Shown here in pieces: positions 18,601 to 27,049 of a stretch of DNA of 64,000 nt. Position 1 is the first letter of the stretch. Every line of letters starts with the position of its first letter. Under the pieces are notes generated by a model. It saw nothing but the letters and a program-made list of their open reading frames with translations, searched no databases and was not told the origin of the DNA. A program made the position numbers and the translations under genes. Source of the DNA: an uncultured Aquimarina sp. (lineage in GTDB: Bacteria; Bacteroidota; Bacteroidia; Flavobacteriales; Flavobacteriaceae); contig CANMLU010000005.1 in assembly GCA_947498815.1 (NCBI GenBank), forward strand, positions 1 to 64,000. Reading direction: 5' to 3'.

Positions 18601-19429
18601 CATAATAGGTATCATGGGCTACACCCTCATTATATGTTCGCTTTAGAAGTACTCGACCCAATTTATCTTTGTACTCTTTGGTAGTATGATCATCGGGATG
18701 TGTTTGACCGGGTTGCCAGTTTTCATCTTTTGTAATGTTAATATAAAGCTGATTTATAGCATAGGTATTGTCTTTTACCAATTGTGGTTTTTCGGGATCT
18801 CCATTCTCAAAAATTACTTTAAAATAGATAACCTCACCTACTGTATTAGTTTGCCAATCAAATTTGATGGTATGATCGGTATTGCTTAAGGCATCTACCT
18901 TCCAATCTTTACCAGGAGCGCCTTGTTTAAGAACCCTGTTAAGGGGCGAACGCTCCAACACACTTTCTGAATATGCATTGATATCTGAAAGGGATACGCC
19001 AGTAAAATCATCGGTATACGTATTCTTATAATACGTATTAATATCATTATGTATACTTACCGACTTATAACTTCCAACTGCTGTATTGGACTCAAAAGGT
19101 AAATATTGTTTTGCTTGTCTGCCAAAGGTATCATACTCAATGTAGGTAATGATATCCTTTTGATTAGAAGAAGCCTTAATAGCTATTTGTTGCTGTGCCC
19201 GTCCCAAACCATCGAAATAAGAGATTTCTTGGATATGACGTTTCTCGACAGGTTCGTTATCCCCACCTACCTGATCAAGATTCTCGATAGTTACAGGTTG
19301 CTTTGGAGTTACCGAATGAACATAGTTCTTATCAGACAGAATCACCTGACTGTACAAATTGGTACTACACACTATAGCGAACAAAGCGACTATGTAGGTG
19401 TATTTTTTATGTAATGATATCGTATTCAT
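15662..19429 (-). CDS. DUF6443/RHS-repeat protein with a C-terminal polymorphic-toxin-like domain
   Basis: A 1255-residue secreted protein. It has a Sec signal peptide (about 1-28), a DUF6443-type domain (about 35-150, with ISYFDGLGRAQQQI and EYDTFGRQAKQYLPFE), and RHS/YD repeats (about 270-960, e.g. YDKNGNLLTLNR). The RHS core ends with SYDPAIARWTSIDP and NNPIVIADPSG, whose DPSG is at 1010-1013. Everything after it is variable in this superfamily. Here it comprises a linker with a lysine run (1047-1055), a hydrophobic stretch (about 1104-1131) and a distinct C-terminal domain (about 1146-1255) that I cannot assign. That last domain has no histidine or cysteine, arguing against HNH, EndoU or zinc-dependent nucleases. 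By family knowledge the core shell encloses and releases the C-terminal effector. The export route is unknown; I see no T9SS sorting domain. Confidence 0.85.
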   Translation of the reverse strand: MNTISLHKKYTYIVALFAIVCSTNLYSQVILSDKNYVHSVTPKQPVTIENLDQVGGDNEPVEKRHIQEISYFDGLGRAQQQIAIKASSNQKDIITYIEYDTFGRQAKQYLPFESNTAVGSYKSVSIHNDINTYYKNTYTDDFTGVSLSDINAYSESVLERSPLNRVLKQGAPGKDWKVDALSNTDHTIKFDWQTNTVGEVIYFKVIFENGDPEKPQLVKDNTYAINQLYINITKDENWQPGQTHPDDHTTKEYKDKLGRVLLKRTYNEGVAHDTYYVYDDYGNLTYVLPPKVTTTDGVSTTELAELGYQYKYDNRNRLIEKKIPGKGWEYIVYNKLDQPVFTQDANQRKVNSGKAKDEWLFTKYDVFGRVVYTGMVESDSSRLELQNSAYANTYTQFEKKLGTASTIAGTTIYYSNDAIPKGVAQIYTINYYDDYGFDRPGISAPTSVFGQTIDVNAKGLPTGSKVRVLGTDDWITTATFYDEKGRGIYTVSTNEYLDTQDVVSLKLDFIGNVLKTKSRHQKGTQPEIVTLDIFSYDQVNRLLSQKQCIGDDSLADNCGDGTPIQINEVITTTQNIEEPSISLLPGFSFTATSAKTFTAKATNTATGDSGVQLIASNSYNALGQLTSKKVGGLASSPVGGGAAGGGGLQTVDYTYNIRGWLKGINDVNTLGNDLFGFSIGYNQGGNPLYNGNISRTEWKSQNDNKKRYYNYRYDALNRITSAGYNTQLLDEPGWFNVTNISYDKNGNLLTLNRAKKGSPTAGAAMDYLTYNYDQGNKLLTVQDQWSGAGGFEDGANTNDDFEYDDNGNMIIDRNKGISNITYNHLNLPEVVSISNAQGTGTISYIYDATGAKLKKIVTEGSSLTNTEYAGNYIYKNGNLEFFNTSEGYVEKEDDGYKYTYQYKDHLGNIRLSYKDANGSGMIAQDEIIEENNYYPFGLEHKGYNDTYRGRNHQYGFNGIEEEKALGLDLYEMPLRSYDPAIARWTSIDPVTHHSNSTYNAFDNNPIVIADPSGADGIDINKIFENTANDGLIHHYNSSGEETGTTDPKKKKKSQKKDVKDMGAGEFYGMAYNGGSRTAFLNGNDPYNPTDADIAQNEREKAEAAGQIVLFLLGEWAAVKVLQGGAWVIRIVRARNIAKGVNVAQGAVKFSDEAAAAFKRLGNLTAFARIKNGVANINIGFLKNFKPGDIKLVEEAFKANGASSMRVSSGISVDKVIVNALNKRIQSGQGFMGYNIQSGWRAWVTGNRYILTKPLK

Positions 19430-19443
19430 GATGCTGTATATTA

Positions 19444-22400
19444 TTATCTATGATTGCCGCCACCGCCGTTGCAATCAGATTTTGTATTAAACGTTTTGGA
19501 ATATGAATTTTTTAAGCCTGTGCGCGTATCTGTGGTTTCTAGTTTTACTACATCACGCTTGTTGCTACAATCTAGATAAATATAGATCTGATTACTACTA
19601 GACTTATAAACCCCATCCACATACCATTTATAGGTATAATGTCCAGAGCCATCATAAGAAGCTGCTGGTAATCTATACTGTTGATAATATGAATTTACAT
19701 CATGACTTACTGTAGTAAACTTTGATACTGGGGCAGTAGCACCATTTACTGTAACATTTCTGGTTGCAGTTTTGGTTTGTCCCGTTCTTGTATCTTTTAC
19801 AATACAAGTTACTGTTACGTTATTGTAGTAATCATAATTCATATTTAAACTAAAGGACTTAGAAGTACTGGTATATGTTTTCCAATTCCCTTTTATGGTC
19901 CAACTATAGGAATAATATCCTGATCCTTTTGTAGGGTTTATATTAAATGTATTATTGGTATTTACGATAATAGGATTACCAGAAGTTATACTTCCTGCAA
20001 TTAAAGGATCATATACATATATGGTTTTTGTTTTCTCTTTAGAATGAGATGCTATTCGTGTATCAATCACCTTAAATTTAATGGTATAAGTACCATTAGT
20101 AGAGAAAGTTTTAGTAAAACTACCTCCGCTTGTGCTACTTTGTTTTACATTATTAACATACCATTCGTATCTCCTATATCCTGAACCTCCTCCAATTCCT
20201 GAAGGTGTAAATGTAATTGCGGTTCCCTCGACTATGTAGGTTTTATTAGAAGTAAGGCTTGGTGTACTTAAAGGTACGTAGACATAAATAGTTTTTGTTT
20301 TTTCTCTATAGTGACCACTTAAATTATTGTCTTTGACTCTAAATTTAATAGAGTAAGTCCCTGTTGTAAAGGATTTACTAAAACTGGTACCAGTCGCACT
20401 TTGTTTCACATTATTAATATACCATTCATAAGTTCTGCTACCAGAGCCTCCGCTAATATTTCCTGTAGTAAAATTAACGGTACTACCAGATAAAGCATAG
20501 GTAATATTAGAATTTAAACTTGGTGTATTTAAAGGTGCATAAACATAAATGTTTTTTGTTTGTTCTTTATAATAACCACTTATATTGCTGTCTTTTACCC
20601 TAAATTTAACGATATATGTTCCAGTGGTAAATGATTTACTTAAATTTGTACCTGATCCGTTTTGTTTCACATCATTAATATACCATTCATAAATCCTGCT
20701 GCCAGAGCCTCCACCAATGTTGCCAGTGGTGAATTTGATCGTACTGCCCGATAGAGCGTGTGTAACATTAGAACTTAATGTTGGAGTATGCAATGGAAAA
20801 AATACAGTAATAACTCCTTGTATTTCCTTGGACTGCAGTAACTCTATATCTTGAACTACACAGGTAACTGTATGATCTCCAATTGTTGTAAAGATCTTAT
20901 TTAATGAATTTCCTGTTGTGGCAAGCGGTTGACCATCAACAGACCATGCGTACTGAAAATGTCCAGAACCTCCTACTGTATTTGCCGTAAAACCGGTTTC
21001 TATACCTAAGGCTGCAGCAGTATTTGATTCTAAGGTTAGGTATAAAGGCTCATATCCTAAAGCCTTAGCACCCTTATAATTATAATTATATTTTTTAATG
21101 ACATGGTCATCCGCATCCGTAATATGATCTAATCGTTGAAATTCATCATACTTATAGTATATCGTATACCCTTTTGGATCGGTCATACTGGTAACCCCAA
21201 TCAATGGATCATAGGTGTAGGTAGAGACCATAGCATTTGGTAATGAATTACGTAAAGAAGTTAGTGCTGTTCGTAAGGCATCTTCATTGACAGTGTTATC
21301 ATTATCCGAATCAGATATATTTTGTAATGCAGAAATTTGACTAGATACCTGAGCATAAGTTGCATTTTCAATCTTGGCTATAGGAAGTTGATTATTATAT
21401 CCCCAGATATACACTGTATGTGCACCATTGGTCACATAACTTTCTTTTATATTTCCATTGTTATAATATTCATAATGTATTCGATCTTCCTGATTTCCTG
21501 AATTCGTTGATTTTTGAGTAAAAATGACATCAGGCATTATTACATTAGAGTTTAAAGAAGTATTATAATCTGTCTTTTGGGTAAATAGCAGATTATTGTT
21601 TTTATAAGTTTCGGTTTTAACGACTTCGTTCAATCTGTTATTTGCAATTAAAGCATCAGCTCCAACTACATTATTGTCTTTTGGATAATACAGTCTGTTT
21701 TTTACCGTGATGTTATTACTATCTGTGGTGAGTGATTCTCGCAAAAGAAAATCGACATTGGGGTCATGTGTAAAATCTGTAGTAGTATGTACCGCTTTTG
21801 TATCAAAATATTCTGTTTTTTCTACTTTGATGGTATATCCCACTCTGCTTCCAGCTAGAGAAACACCTTTTTTCAATGGGCCAAAGCTGTTGGGTAAACA
21901 ACGACCGCTTTCGGGGTTTTCTCCTTCACATGGAGGTAAGAGAACCGGGTTATTTTGATTCCAAAAAATTAATCCTCCTTTGACCAAATTATAGATATAT
22001 TTTCCTGGATGAGTTGTCGATGGTTTAACAACAGGAAACATATTGGAGTATTCGCCCTTATAATCTATAAATAAGCCTTTTACCGAATTACTATAGCCAA
22101 CATCTTCATAAGAGGTTTTTGTTTTTGAAAGCAAAGTGTTACCTGAATCATATACATGCACTTCTTTTGGTTTTGCATGTGCATGGTTCGTTAAATAATG
22201 ATTAGCAAATGGCGGGACACCGTAAGAAAACACACCAGATCCATTATTACCAGTATTGAACCTATATTCGGTATACCCATTATTTTTTGAACCTTTTAAA
22301 ATTTCATTTACTTTACCGTATACAATATGTGGCCTATCACCTCCAGAAGAGGATGCCACCCTATTTGAATAGACTCTGTTTATAAAACCGTTTACATATA

Positions 22401-24525
22401 TATTTCCATTATTACCTTCATAAGCTTCAACAATAGTTTTATACTCTAATTTTGGAGTAAAGAACACACTCCCATTTCCATCGCCATTATATTGATATTC
22501 CTTTTCAAGCGCTAACTCATCGGTATTAGAATAATCTCGAATCGCTTTTATACGAATCCCTGCCGCTATCGGCTTACCATTATAAAACCCGGGTTGATTA
22601 AAGCTATTAAGTTCCACTTCTTCTTCTCTCCAAACTTTGGCGGTAAGTGTTCTACCCTGATTGGGGTTTAACATTTTTACTCTATATGTTGTTCCTTGTT
22701 CGAAATAAATTGATTTTTGCCCTTCATGGAAATACCACAATGGCTCCCATGTTCCTGATGAAAGGTTTTTCTTTGAAATTTCAATTTGAGAAGGTTGTTG
22801 GCAACATGCTGTGGTACTGGTTAATTCTCCTGCAACCATATAATTACCAGATTCTTCCAAGGAGAATCCAAATTCCGTTTTTTTCGGAGCGCCATTAGGA
22901 TACGTGTCCTGACATTCGTAATCCGTTGGAGGACATGGACCAGTAATTCCACCGCTTAGACGTTCTAAAACATAATATACATCTGTCTTTATCGTATTTG
23001 GTTTTTGTCCCGTCGTTGTGATATTAACAGACTCTTTCACATAATGGGGTTCATACTCAAAGTTTGTATACCCTCCTGTTGGATATTGTATTTTTGTTAA
23101 TATCCCTTTTTTTGCATAATCAAAACGAGAATAGCGATTGGCTCCATCATATGTATCTTCTCCTATTCTTATCATAGGATAAAGTACTTCATTATTTACT
23201 CCATTGTAATACCCTAAATAATCTTGACTTAGGGAAGTTCTTTTTGGTAAACTATAAGGAGAATCATACTCAAAACTATAACTATTTAATGTATTGGTTG
23301 GAGAGTTTATTTCGATCTTATCCAGCTTTAGCCTTATTCTTTCATGATTGGCTAAAGTTTCTTCGGTATTGGGTTTGTCTTTGAAATAGCTATATTGAAA
23401 ATCAAAATATTTTAAAATTGTATTGCTTTGGTCGATCCTAAATATGTTAATTTTATCAACCAAATTACTGGTATGAATATCATTTCTGGAACCTAAATTT
23501 AATTCCACTATCTTTTTACCATTATACCATATGGAGGTTAAGAATTTTTGGTCAATTTGATAATCGCTATTAACAAGCGTACCTCCAATTGCAGGATAAG
23601 TATTTGGCCCAATACTTTTGTCATCGGTATCTACACGAACACTTTGAACTAATGCAGCAGGTTGTGGTTGAGACCATAATCCAGTAGATGTATAATCTAA
23701 TTCGTATACATCTTTTTTATTTTTAGATTCTATTTTTGTTAATAACCATGAAGAATTATAACTTTTTACAACTCCAAAGACACCGGATAAATCAGCTGTT
23801 GTTGAATTAGTAGTTTCATATTGAGTAAAATAAAATTTCGTACCATCTTCATTTATAACAGTCCATTCTTGTATGGAATTGTTAGTGCCTTGTACAACAG
23901 AGACCTTAATTCTGGGATTATTTAAAGCTTTGGGTTGCAGTGTATTTACATCAAAAACAAAATAATCACTTATTCCTAATGCATTAAAACTAAAATAATC
24001 TGGTAAAGCATCGTATTTACCATTATGAATATCTCTTAAATATGCAAAATAGTCTATGACATCCTGCTCCGAATCGAATAGAAAATTATTATTAACATCT
24101 ATATAATTTAATAAAGGTTGTCTAACATCAATATTGTCCCAAATCGTAAAATATTTAGGAGACGCATCAAGAAAATCATCCGGTTGTCCATTTGCGACTC
24201 TAGATATTCTACCTCCGACATTAATATTCCAACCCAAACCTACCTGTGTAGCAAGTTGTTCTACTTTTATTCCAGAAGCATCATAACTCAGACTTATAGG
24301 CAAATCCAGTTCTAGACCTTTAATAGTGTATATAGGTACTTGAATATTAGGAGTACCTGCATACATATTTACAGAAGTGTTTCCATATTTTGTAAATGCC
24401 TGTGCTTCTGGAGAGTTGGGTATGCTTACCATTCGGGCCAACTCGGCATCTGCATTAAACGAATTTGATTGCGAATACATTGTAGCAGTAAATAATACGA
24501 CTACAATAAAAATATATTTCTTCAT
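19444..24525 (-). CDS. large secreted YD-repeat protein with tandem PKD/Ig-like domains
   Basis: A 1693-residue protein with a signal peptide (1-18, ending MYSQ). The N-terminal part (about 20-110) has the LPISLSYDASGIKVEQ and VGLGWNINVGG motifs typical of Bacteroidetes proteins encoded next to DUF6443/RHS proteins. YD-type repeats lie around 1030-1150 (e.g. DPKGYTIYYKYDEFQRL). The C-terminal third (about 1155-1693) consists of six PKD/Ig-like domains, three of them near-identical repeats of about 87 residues. It ends in a cysteine and glycine-rich tail (SDCNGGGGNHR) with no RHS core and no toxin. It is 14 bases upstream of the DUF6443/RHS gene, so the two are expressed together. The pairing recalls the B and C components of Tc toxin complexes; that is analogy only. 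Confidence 0.8.
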   Translation of the reverse strand: MKKYIFIVVVLFTATMYSQSNSFNADAELARMVSIPNSPEAQAFTKYGNTSVNMYAGTPNIQVPIYTIKGLELDLPISLSYDASGIKVEQLATQVGLGWNINVGGRISRVANGQPDDFLDASPKYFTIWDNIDVRQPLLNYIDVNNNFLFDSEQDVIDYFAYLRDIHNGKYDALPDYFSFNALGISDYFVFDVNTLQPKALNNPRIKVSVVQGTNNSIQEWTVINEDGTKFYFTQYETTNSTTADLSGVFGVVKSYNSSWLLTKIESKNKKDVYELDYTSTGLWSQPQPAALVQSVRVDTDDKSIGPNTYPAIGGTLVNSDYQIDQKFLTSIWYNGKKIVELNLGSRNDIHTSNLVDKINIFRIDQSNTILKYFDFQYSYFKDKPNTEETLANHERIRLKLDKIEINSPTNTLNSYSFEYDSPYSLPKRTSLSQDYLGYYNGVNNEVLYPMIRIGEDTYDGANRYSRFDYAKKGILTKIQYPTGGYTNFEYEPHYVKESVNITTTGQKPNTIKTDVYYVLERLSGGITGPCPPTDYECQDTYPNGAPKKTEFGFSLEESGNYMVAGELTSTTACCQQPSQIEISKKNLSSGTWEPLWYFHEGQKSIYFEQGTTYRVKMLNPNQGRTLTAKVWREEEVELNSFNQPGFYNGKPIAAGIRIKAIRDYSNTDELALEKEYQYNGDGNGSVFFTPKLEYKTIVEAYEGNNGNIYVNGFINRVYSNRVASSSGGDRPHIVYGKVNEILKGSKNNGYTEYRFNTGNNGSGVFSYGVPPFANHYLTNHAHAKPKEVHVYDSGNTLLSKTKTSYEDVGYSNSVKGLFIDYKGEYSNMFPVVKPSTTHPGKYIYNLVKGGLIFWNQNNPVLLPPCEGENPESGRCLPNSFGPLKKGVSLAGSRVGYTIKVEKTEYFDTKAVHTTTDFTHDPNVDFLLRESLTTDSNNITVKNRLYYPKDNNVVGADALIANNRLNEVVKTETYKNNNLLFTQKTDYNTSLNSNVIMPDVIFTQKSTNSGNQEDRIHYEYYNNGNIKESYVTNGAHTVYIWGYNNQLPIAKIENATYAQVSSQISALQNISDSDNDNTVNEDALRTALTSLRNSLPNAMVSTYTYDPLIGVTSMTDPKGYTIYYKYDEFQRLDHITDADDHVIKKYNYNYKGAKALGYEPLYLTLESNTAAALGIETGFTANTVGGSGHFQYAWSVDGQPLATTGNSLNKIFTTIGDHTVTCVVQDIELLQSKEIQGVITVFFPLHTPTLSSNVTHALSGSTIKFTTGNIGGGSGSRIYEWYINDVKQNGSGTNLSKSFTTGTYIVKFRVKDSNISGYYKEQTKNIYVYAPLNTPSLNSNITYALSGSTVNFTTGNISGGSGSRTYEWYINNVKQSATGTSFSKSFTTGTYSIKFRVKDNNLSGHYREKTKTIYVYVPLSTPSLTSNKTYIVEGTAITFTPSGIGGGSGYRRYEWYVNNVKQSSTSGGSFTKTFSTNGTYTIKFKVIDTRIASHSKEKTKTIYVYDPLIAGSITSGNPIIVNTNNTFNINPTKGSGYYSYSWTIKGNWKTYTSTSKSFSLNMNYDYYNNVTVTCIVKDTRTGQTKTATRNVTVNGATAPVSKFTTVSHDVNSYYQQYRLPAASYDGSGHYTYKWYVDGVYKSSSNQIYIYLDCSNKRDVVKLETTDTRTGLKNSYSKTFNTKSDCNGGGGNHR
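20008..20796 (-). repeat. three in-frame tandem repeats (261, 261 and 267 bp) encoding PKD/Ig-like domains
   Basis: Units begin on the minus strand at 20796, 20535 and 20274. Each encodes a domain starting PLxTPxL, with the shared phrases GGGSGxRxYEWYIN, SFTTGTY and KTIYVY. Similarity at the DNA level suggests recent duplication and a risk of copy-number change by recombination. Confidence 0.8.
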
Positions 24526-24542
24526 AAACGGTATGTATCTTA

Positions 24543-25730
24543 TTATTCACCATCCAACAAAGCTTCTATCTTTGTCAATCTGGCTTCAAGTTCTTTGTTT
24601 TTGGTTTTTAGGTTTTGTAATTCTTTAATTTCTTTCTGCTGGGCTATAGTGTATAGCATAAGTTCTTCAATCTTCTCCAAGAGTTTCATATTCATGATAC
24701 CAAGCTCTACGCCTTCAGCCTCCATGATTTTTGCCGATGGGATATTTGGCAGGTGGCCTTTATCCTGAATATGTTGTTGTACTTCTTCAATAGACAACAG
24801 ATCATATTCTTCAGTAAATACATAATCGGGTGCGGGAATACTGAGATCAATTTTAACTTCTTCGGCGTGTATTTTTCCTTTTACGGTGAGTTTGGAATCG
24901 GGTAATAATATTCCCATACCTACATTTCCTGTATAAGGATCTATAGTCAATGCTTCTCTTACGAAACCGTCTGGAGAAAGTGTGCTTATTTGAAAAATAT
25001 TCTTGGGAGTTGGTGTTTCTTCATTAAATCCTATATGAACCCCTATCAATTTACCATCCTGATACATTTCTATACGTGGATTGTCAGATTCGTTATTATT
25101 ATCGGTATCTGCTTCAAGTTTTAGAATAGCATCGCCCGAATTTCCAGAAGTTACTTCTAGTTTGGTTTTGGGGTCTACCGTTCCGATTCCCACATTACCG
25201 GCACTATTTACAATAAATCGATTTCCATTAGGTCCTACTTGCAAAGTCCCATCAGTTCTCATTACACCTGTATTATGATAGAAGTTTTTATTCCCGTATG
25301 TTCTTATCCAAGAATTATCCTGCATAAAAAAACCACCTCCATAATTTTCAAAAAATATTCCTTTGTTTCCTTTAACCCTTAACCAACCACCATCAACATA
25401 GGTTTCTCCTTTTACGGTTAATGCATTAGCCTGAAAACTTCCAGCTATCTGCATATTACCCGCAGTGTTCAAAGCTGCTACAGGAGTGGCCCCATCAATA
25501 CCCCAAGTCCATCCACGACCAGGAGTATTACTCATATTCATTTTGATACTGTAATCTGTAACTGGACCATAATGATTCTCTGGTAGGTTACCCATATGTA
25601 TTTTGTAATAGTTACTATTCCAAAATCGCAGACCATTACCATCACCAGGTGTCACATTATATTGCGTTTGTTGTCCAAAACTTGCATTAACAGTAATGAG
25701 CATTAAAAAAGTAAATAGATAATTCTTCAT
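24543..25730 (-). CDS. secreted tail-fibre-like protein (copy 2)
   Basis: A 395-residue protein with a signal peptide (1-19, ending ASFGQ). A shared N-terminal domain follows (about 20-110: VTPGDGNGLRFWNSN, YGPVTDYSIKMNMSN, GRGWTWG), then a middle region unlike its neighbour's with typical fibre phrases (NRFIVNSAGNVGIGTVDPKT). The C-terminal part is DSKLTVKGKIHAEEVKIDL, VQQHIQDKGHLPNIPSA and a final coiled coil (about 340-395). The C-terminus resembles Bacteroidetes 'tail fiber domain' proteins, in which the coiled coil drives trimerisation. It lies 17 bases upstream of the YD/PKD gene and 11 bases after its paralogue. An adhesive or structural surface role is inferred. Confidence 0.8.
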   Translation of the reverse strand: MKNYLFTFLMLITVNASFGQQTQYNVTPGDGNGLRFWNSNYYKIHMGNLPENHYGPVTDYSIKMNMSNTPGRGWTWGIDGATPVAALNTAGNMQIAGSFQANALTVKGETYVDGGWLRVKGNKGIFFENYGGGFFMQDNSWIRTYGNKNFYHNTGVMRTDGTLQVGPNGNRFIVNSAGNVGIGTVDPKTKLEVTSGNSGDAILKLEADTDNNNESDNPRIEMYQDGKLIGVHIGFNEETPTPKNIFQISTLSPDGFVREALTIDPYTGNVGMGILLPDSKLTVKGKIHAEEVKIDLSIPAPDYVFTEEYDLLSIEEVQQHIQDKGHLPNIPSAKIMEAEGVELGIMNMKLLEKIEELMLYTIAQQKEIKELQNLKTKNKELEARLTKIEALLDGE

Positions 25731-25741
25731 AATATTTTTGG

Positions 25742-26668
25742 TTAGTTTTTTTGTACTAAACGCTCCAATTTTTCTTCCAGAGCCTTGATCTTATTATTTT
25801 GATATTCCAATTCTTTGATTCTTTTCTCTTGAGCAATGGTATACAACGTGAGTTCTTCAATCTTCTCCAAGAGTTTCATATTCATGGCACCAAGCTCTAC
25901 GCCTTCAGCTTCCATGATTTTTGCCGATGGGATATTTGGCAAGTGGCCTTTATCCTCAATATATCGCTGTACTTCTTCAATAGAAAGAAGATTATACTCT
26001 TTTGTGAATACATAATCTGGTGCAGGAACAGAAAGGTCTATCTTTACCTCCTCCGCATGTATTTTTCCTTTTACGGTTAGTTTGGAATCCGGATTAGTAG
26101 TTCCTACACCAATATTGCCATTCTCATCCATTATTCTTAACCGCTCGGTTCCTTTTGTTTTTAGAATTAGATCGTTGTCATATGAAGAAAAAGCATTTGA
26201 TGTAGTATACACATCTTTATTAAAAATTATTTTTGGCAGATCTGTATAAATATGAGCCCAACTAGAGTTTTTAGCCCCGACATCTATATAACCATAGGTC
26301 GTTTTCACTTTGAGAACCCCATTACCAGCATTGCTGAGTATACTCCCATTGATGTTTAATGTGTGCGCCCGAAAACTTCCAGCAATTTGCATATTTCCTT
26401 GAGTGTTCAAAGCTGCAATCGGCGTAACCCCAATGACTCCCCAGGTCCATCCTCGAGCAGCGTTATTATTCATATTCATTTTGATACTATAATCTGTAAC
26501 GGGCCCGTAGTGATTCTCTGCCACATTACCCATATGTAACTTATAATTATTACTATTCCAAAATCGTAAACCATTGCCATCGCCAGGCGTCACATTATAT
26601 TGCGTTTGTTGTGCAAAACTTGAATTAACGGTAATTAACATTAAAAGTGTAAATAGATAATTTTTCAT
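25742..26668 (-). CDS. secreted tail-fibre-like protein (copy 1), first gene of the RHS operon
   Basis: About 308 residues. I choose the ATG at 26668 because it aligns exactly with the signal peptide of the downstream paralogue (MKNYLFT-LMLITVN); an in-frame ATG at 26683 adds five residues. The N-terminal and C-terminal thirds closely match the paralogue, also at the DNA level (about 85% by eye between 25853-26090 and 24660-24900). The middle third differs, giving a shorter protein. The C-terminus is again a fibre-like beta region plus coiled coil. It opens the leftward five-gene operon behind a consensus promoter. Confidence 0.8.
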   Translation of the reverse strand: MKNYLFTLLMLITVNSSFAQQTQYNVTPGDGNGLRFWNSNNYKLHMGNVAENHYGPVTDYSIKMNMNNNAARGWTWGVIGVTPIAALNTQGNMQIAGSFRAHTLNINGSILSNAGNGVLKVKTTYGYIDVGAKNSSWAHIYTDLPKIIFNKDVYTTSNAFSSYDNDLILKTKGTERLRIMDENGNIGVGTTNPDSKLTVKGKIHAEEVKIDLSVPAPDYVFTKEYNLLSIEEVQRYIEDKGHLPNIPSAKIMEAEGVELGAMNMKLLEKIEELTLYTIAQEKRIKELEYQNNKIKALEEKLERLVQKN

Positions 26669-26712
26669 GAAATAAGTTTTCATTAATGAACTGATTCAAT
26701 TTTTCCCGGCGG

Positions 26713-26743
26713 CAAACCTACGATTAATACCCTAGTCAAACAA
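26713..26743 (-). promoter_or_regulatory. promoter of the RHS/tail-fibre operon
   Basis: On the minus strand TTG (26741-26743), a 20-base spacer and TAGGTTTG (26713-26720) match the flavobacterial consensus exactly. It lies about 45 bases upstream of the ATG at 26668. Just upstream is a GC-rich inverted repeat AGGGG/CCCCT (about 26753-26768), the most G/C-rich spot in this AT-rich gap and a possible regulator site. Confidence 0.65.
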
Positions 26744-27049
26744 TAGGACATCCAGGGGGTTTTTCCCCTTTCTTATAACTTTTCGTTAAGCGGACACAAA
26801 TCATAGATCAGCGACTCAAAAAATGATGTTTTTTAAATTCTTTTTATTTTTCTGGTGCAATGATAAGAAGAGCCAGTTCCGTTTTTCGGGACTGAGAGAT
26901 TTTTTTTTGAAAAATGTTATTTAAAGAAGAAAATAAAAAGCAAATCCAACCAAAAACCTGCAACAACAATCATATCCATGAGTATTTTAAATACCTGAGG
27001 ATTCTTTTTATACAAGTATCCACAATCATTAGGTACAATTTTCGTTATT
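26744..27049. other. rest of the divergent intergenic region
   Basis: Apart from the AGGGG/CCCCT inverted repeat at its left edge I see no gene or RNA here. TATTTTG (27046-27052) is one base short of a -7 element and might belong to the OstA-like gene, but no TTG is found at the -33 distance. Confidence 0.4.

Noticed and set aside
20008-20796. Tandem DNA repeats as a CRISPR or satellite
   Set aside because: They keep the reading frame, with a 261-bp period, and encode PKD/Ig-like domains.
15257-26743. Prophage or contractile injection (PVC/T6SS) island because of the fibre-like genes
   Set aside because: No sheath, tube, baseplate, integrase or attachment sites are seen, and the fibre-like proteins carry Sec signal peptides.
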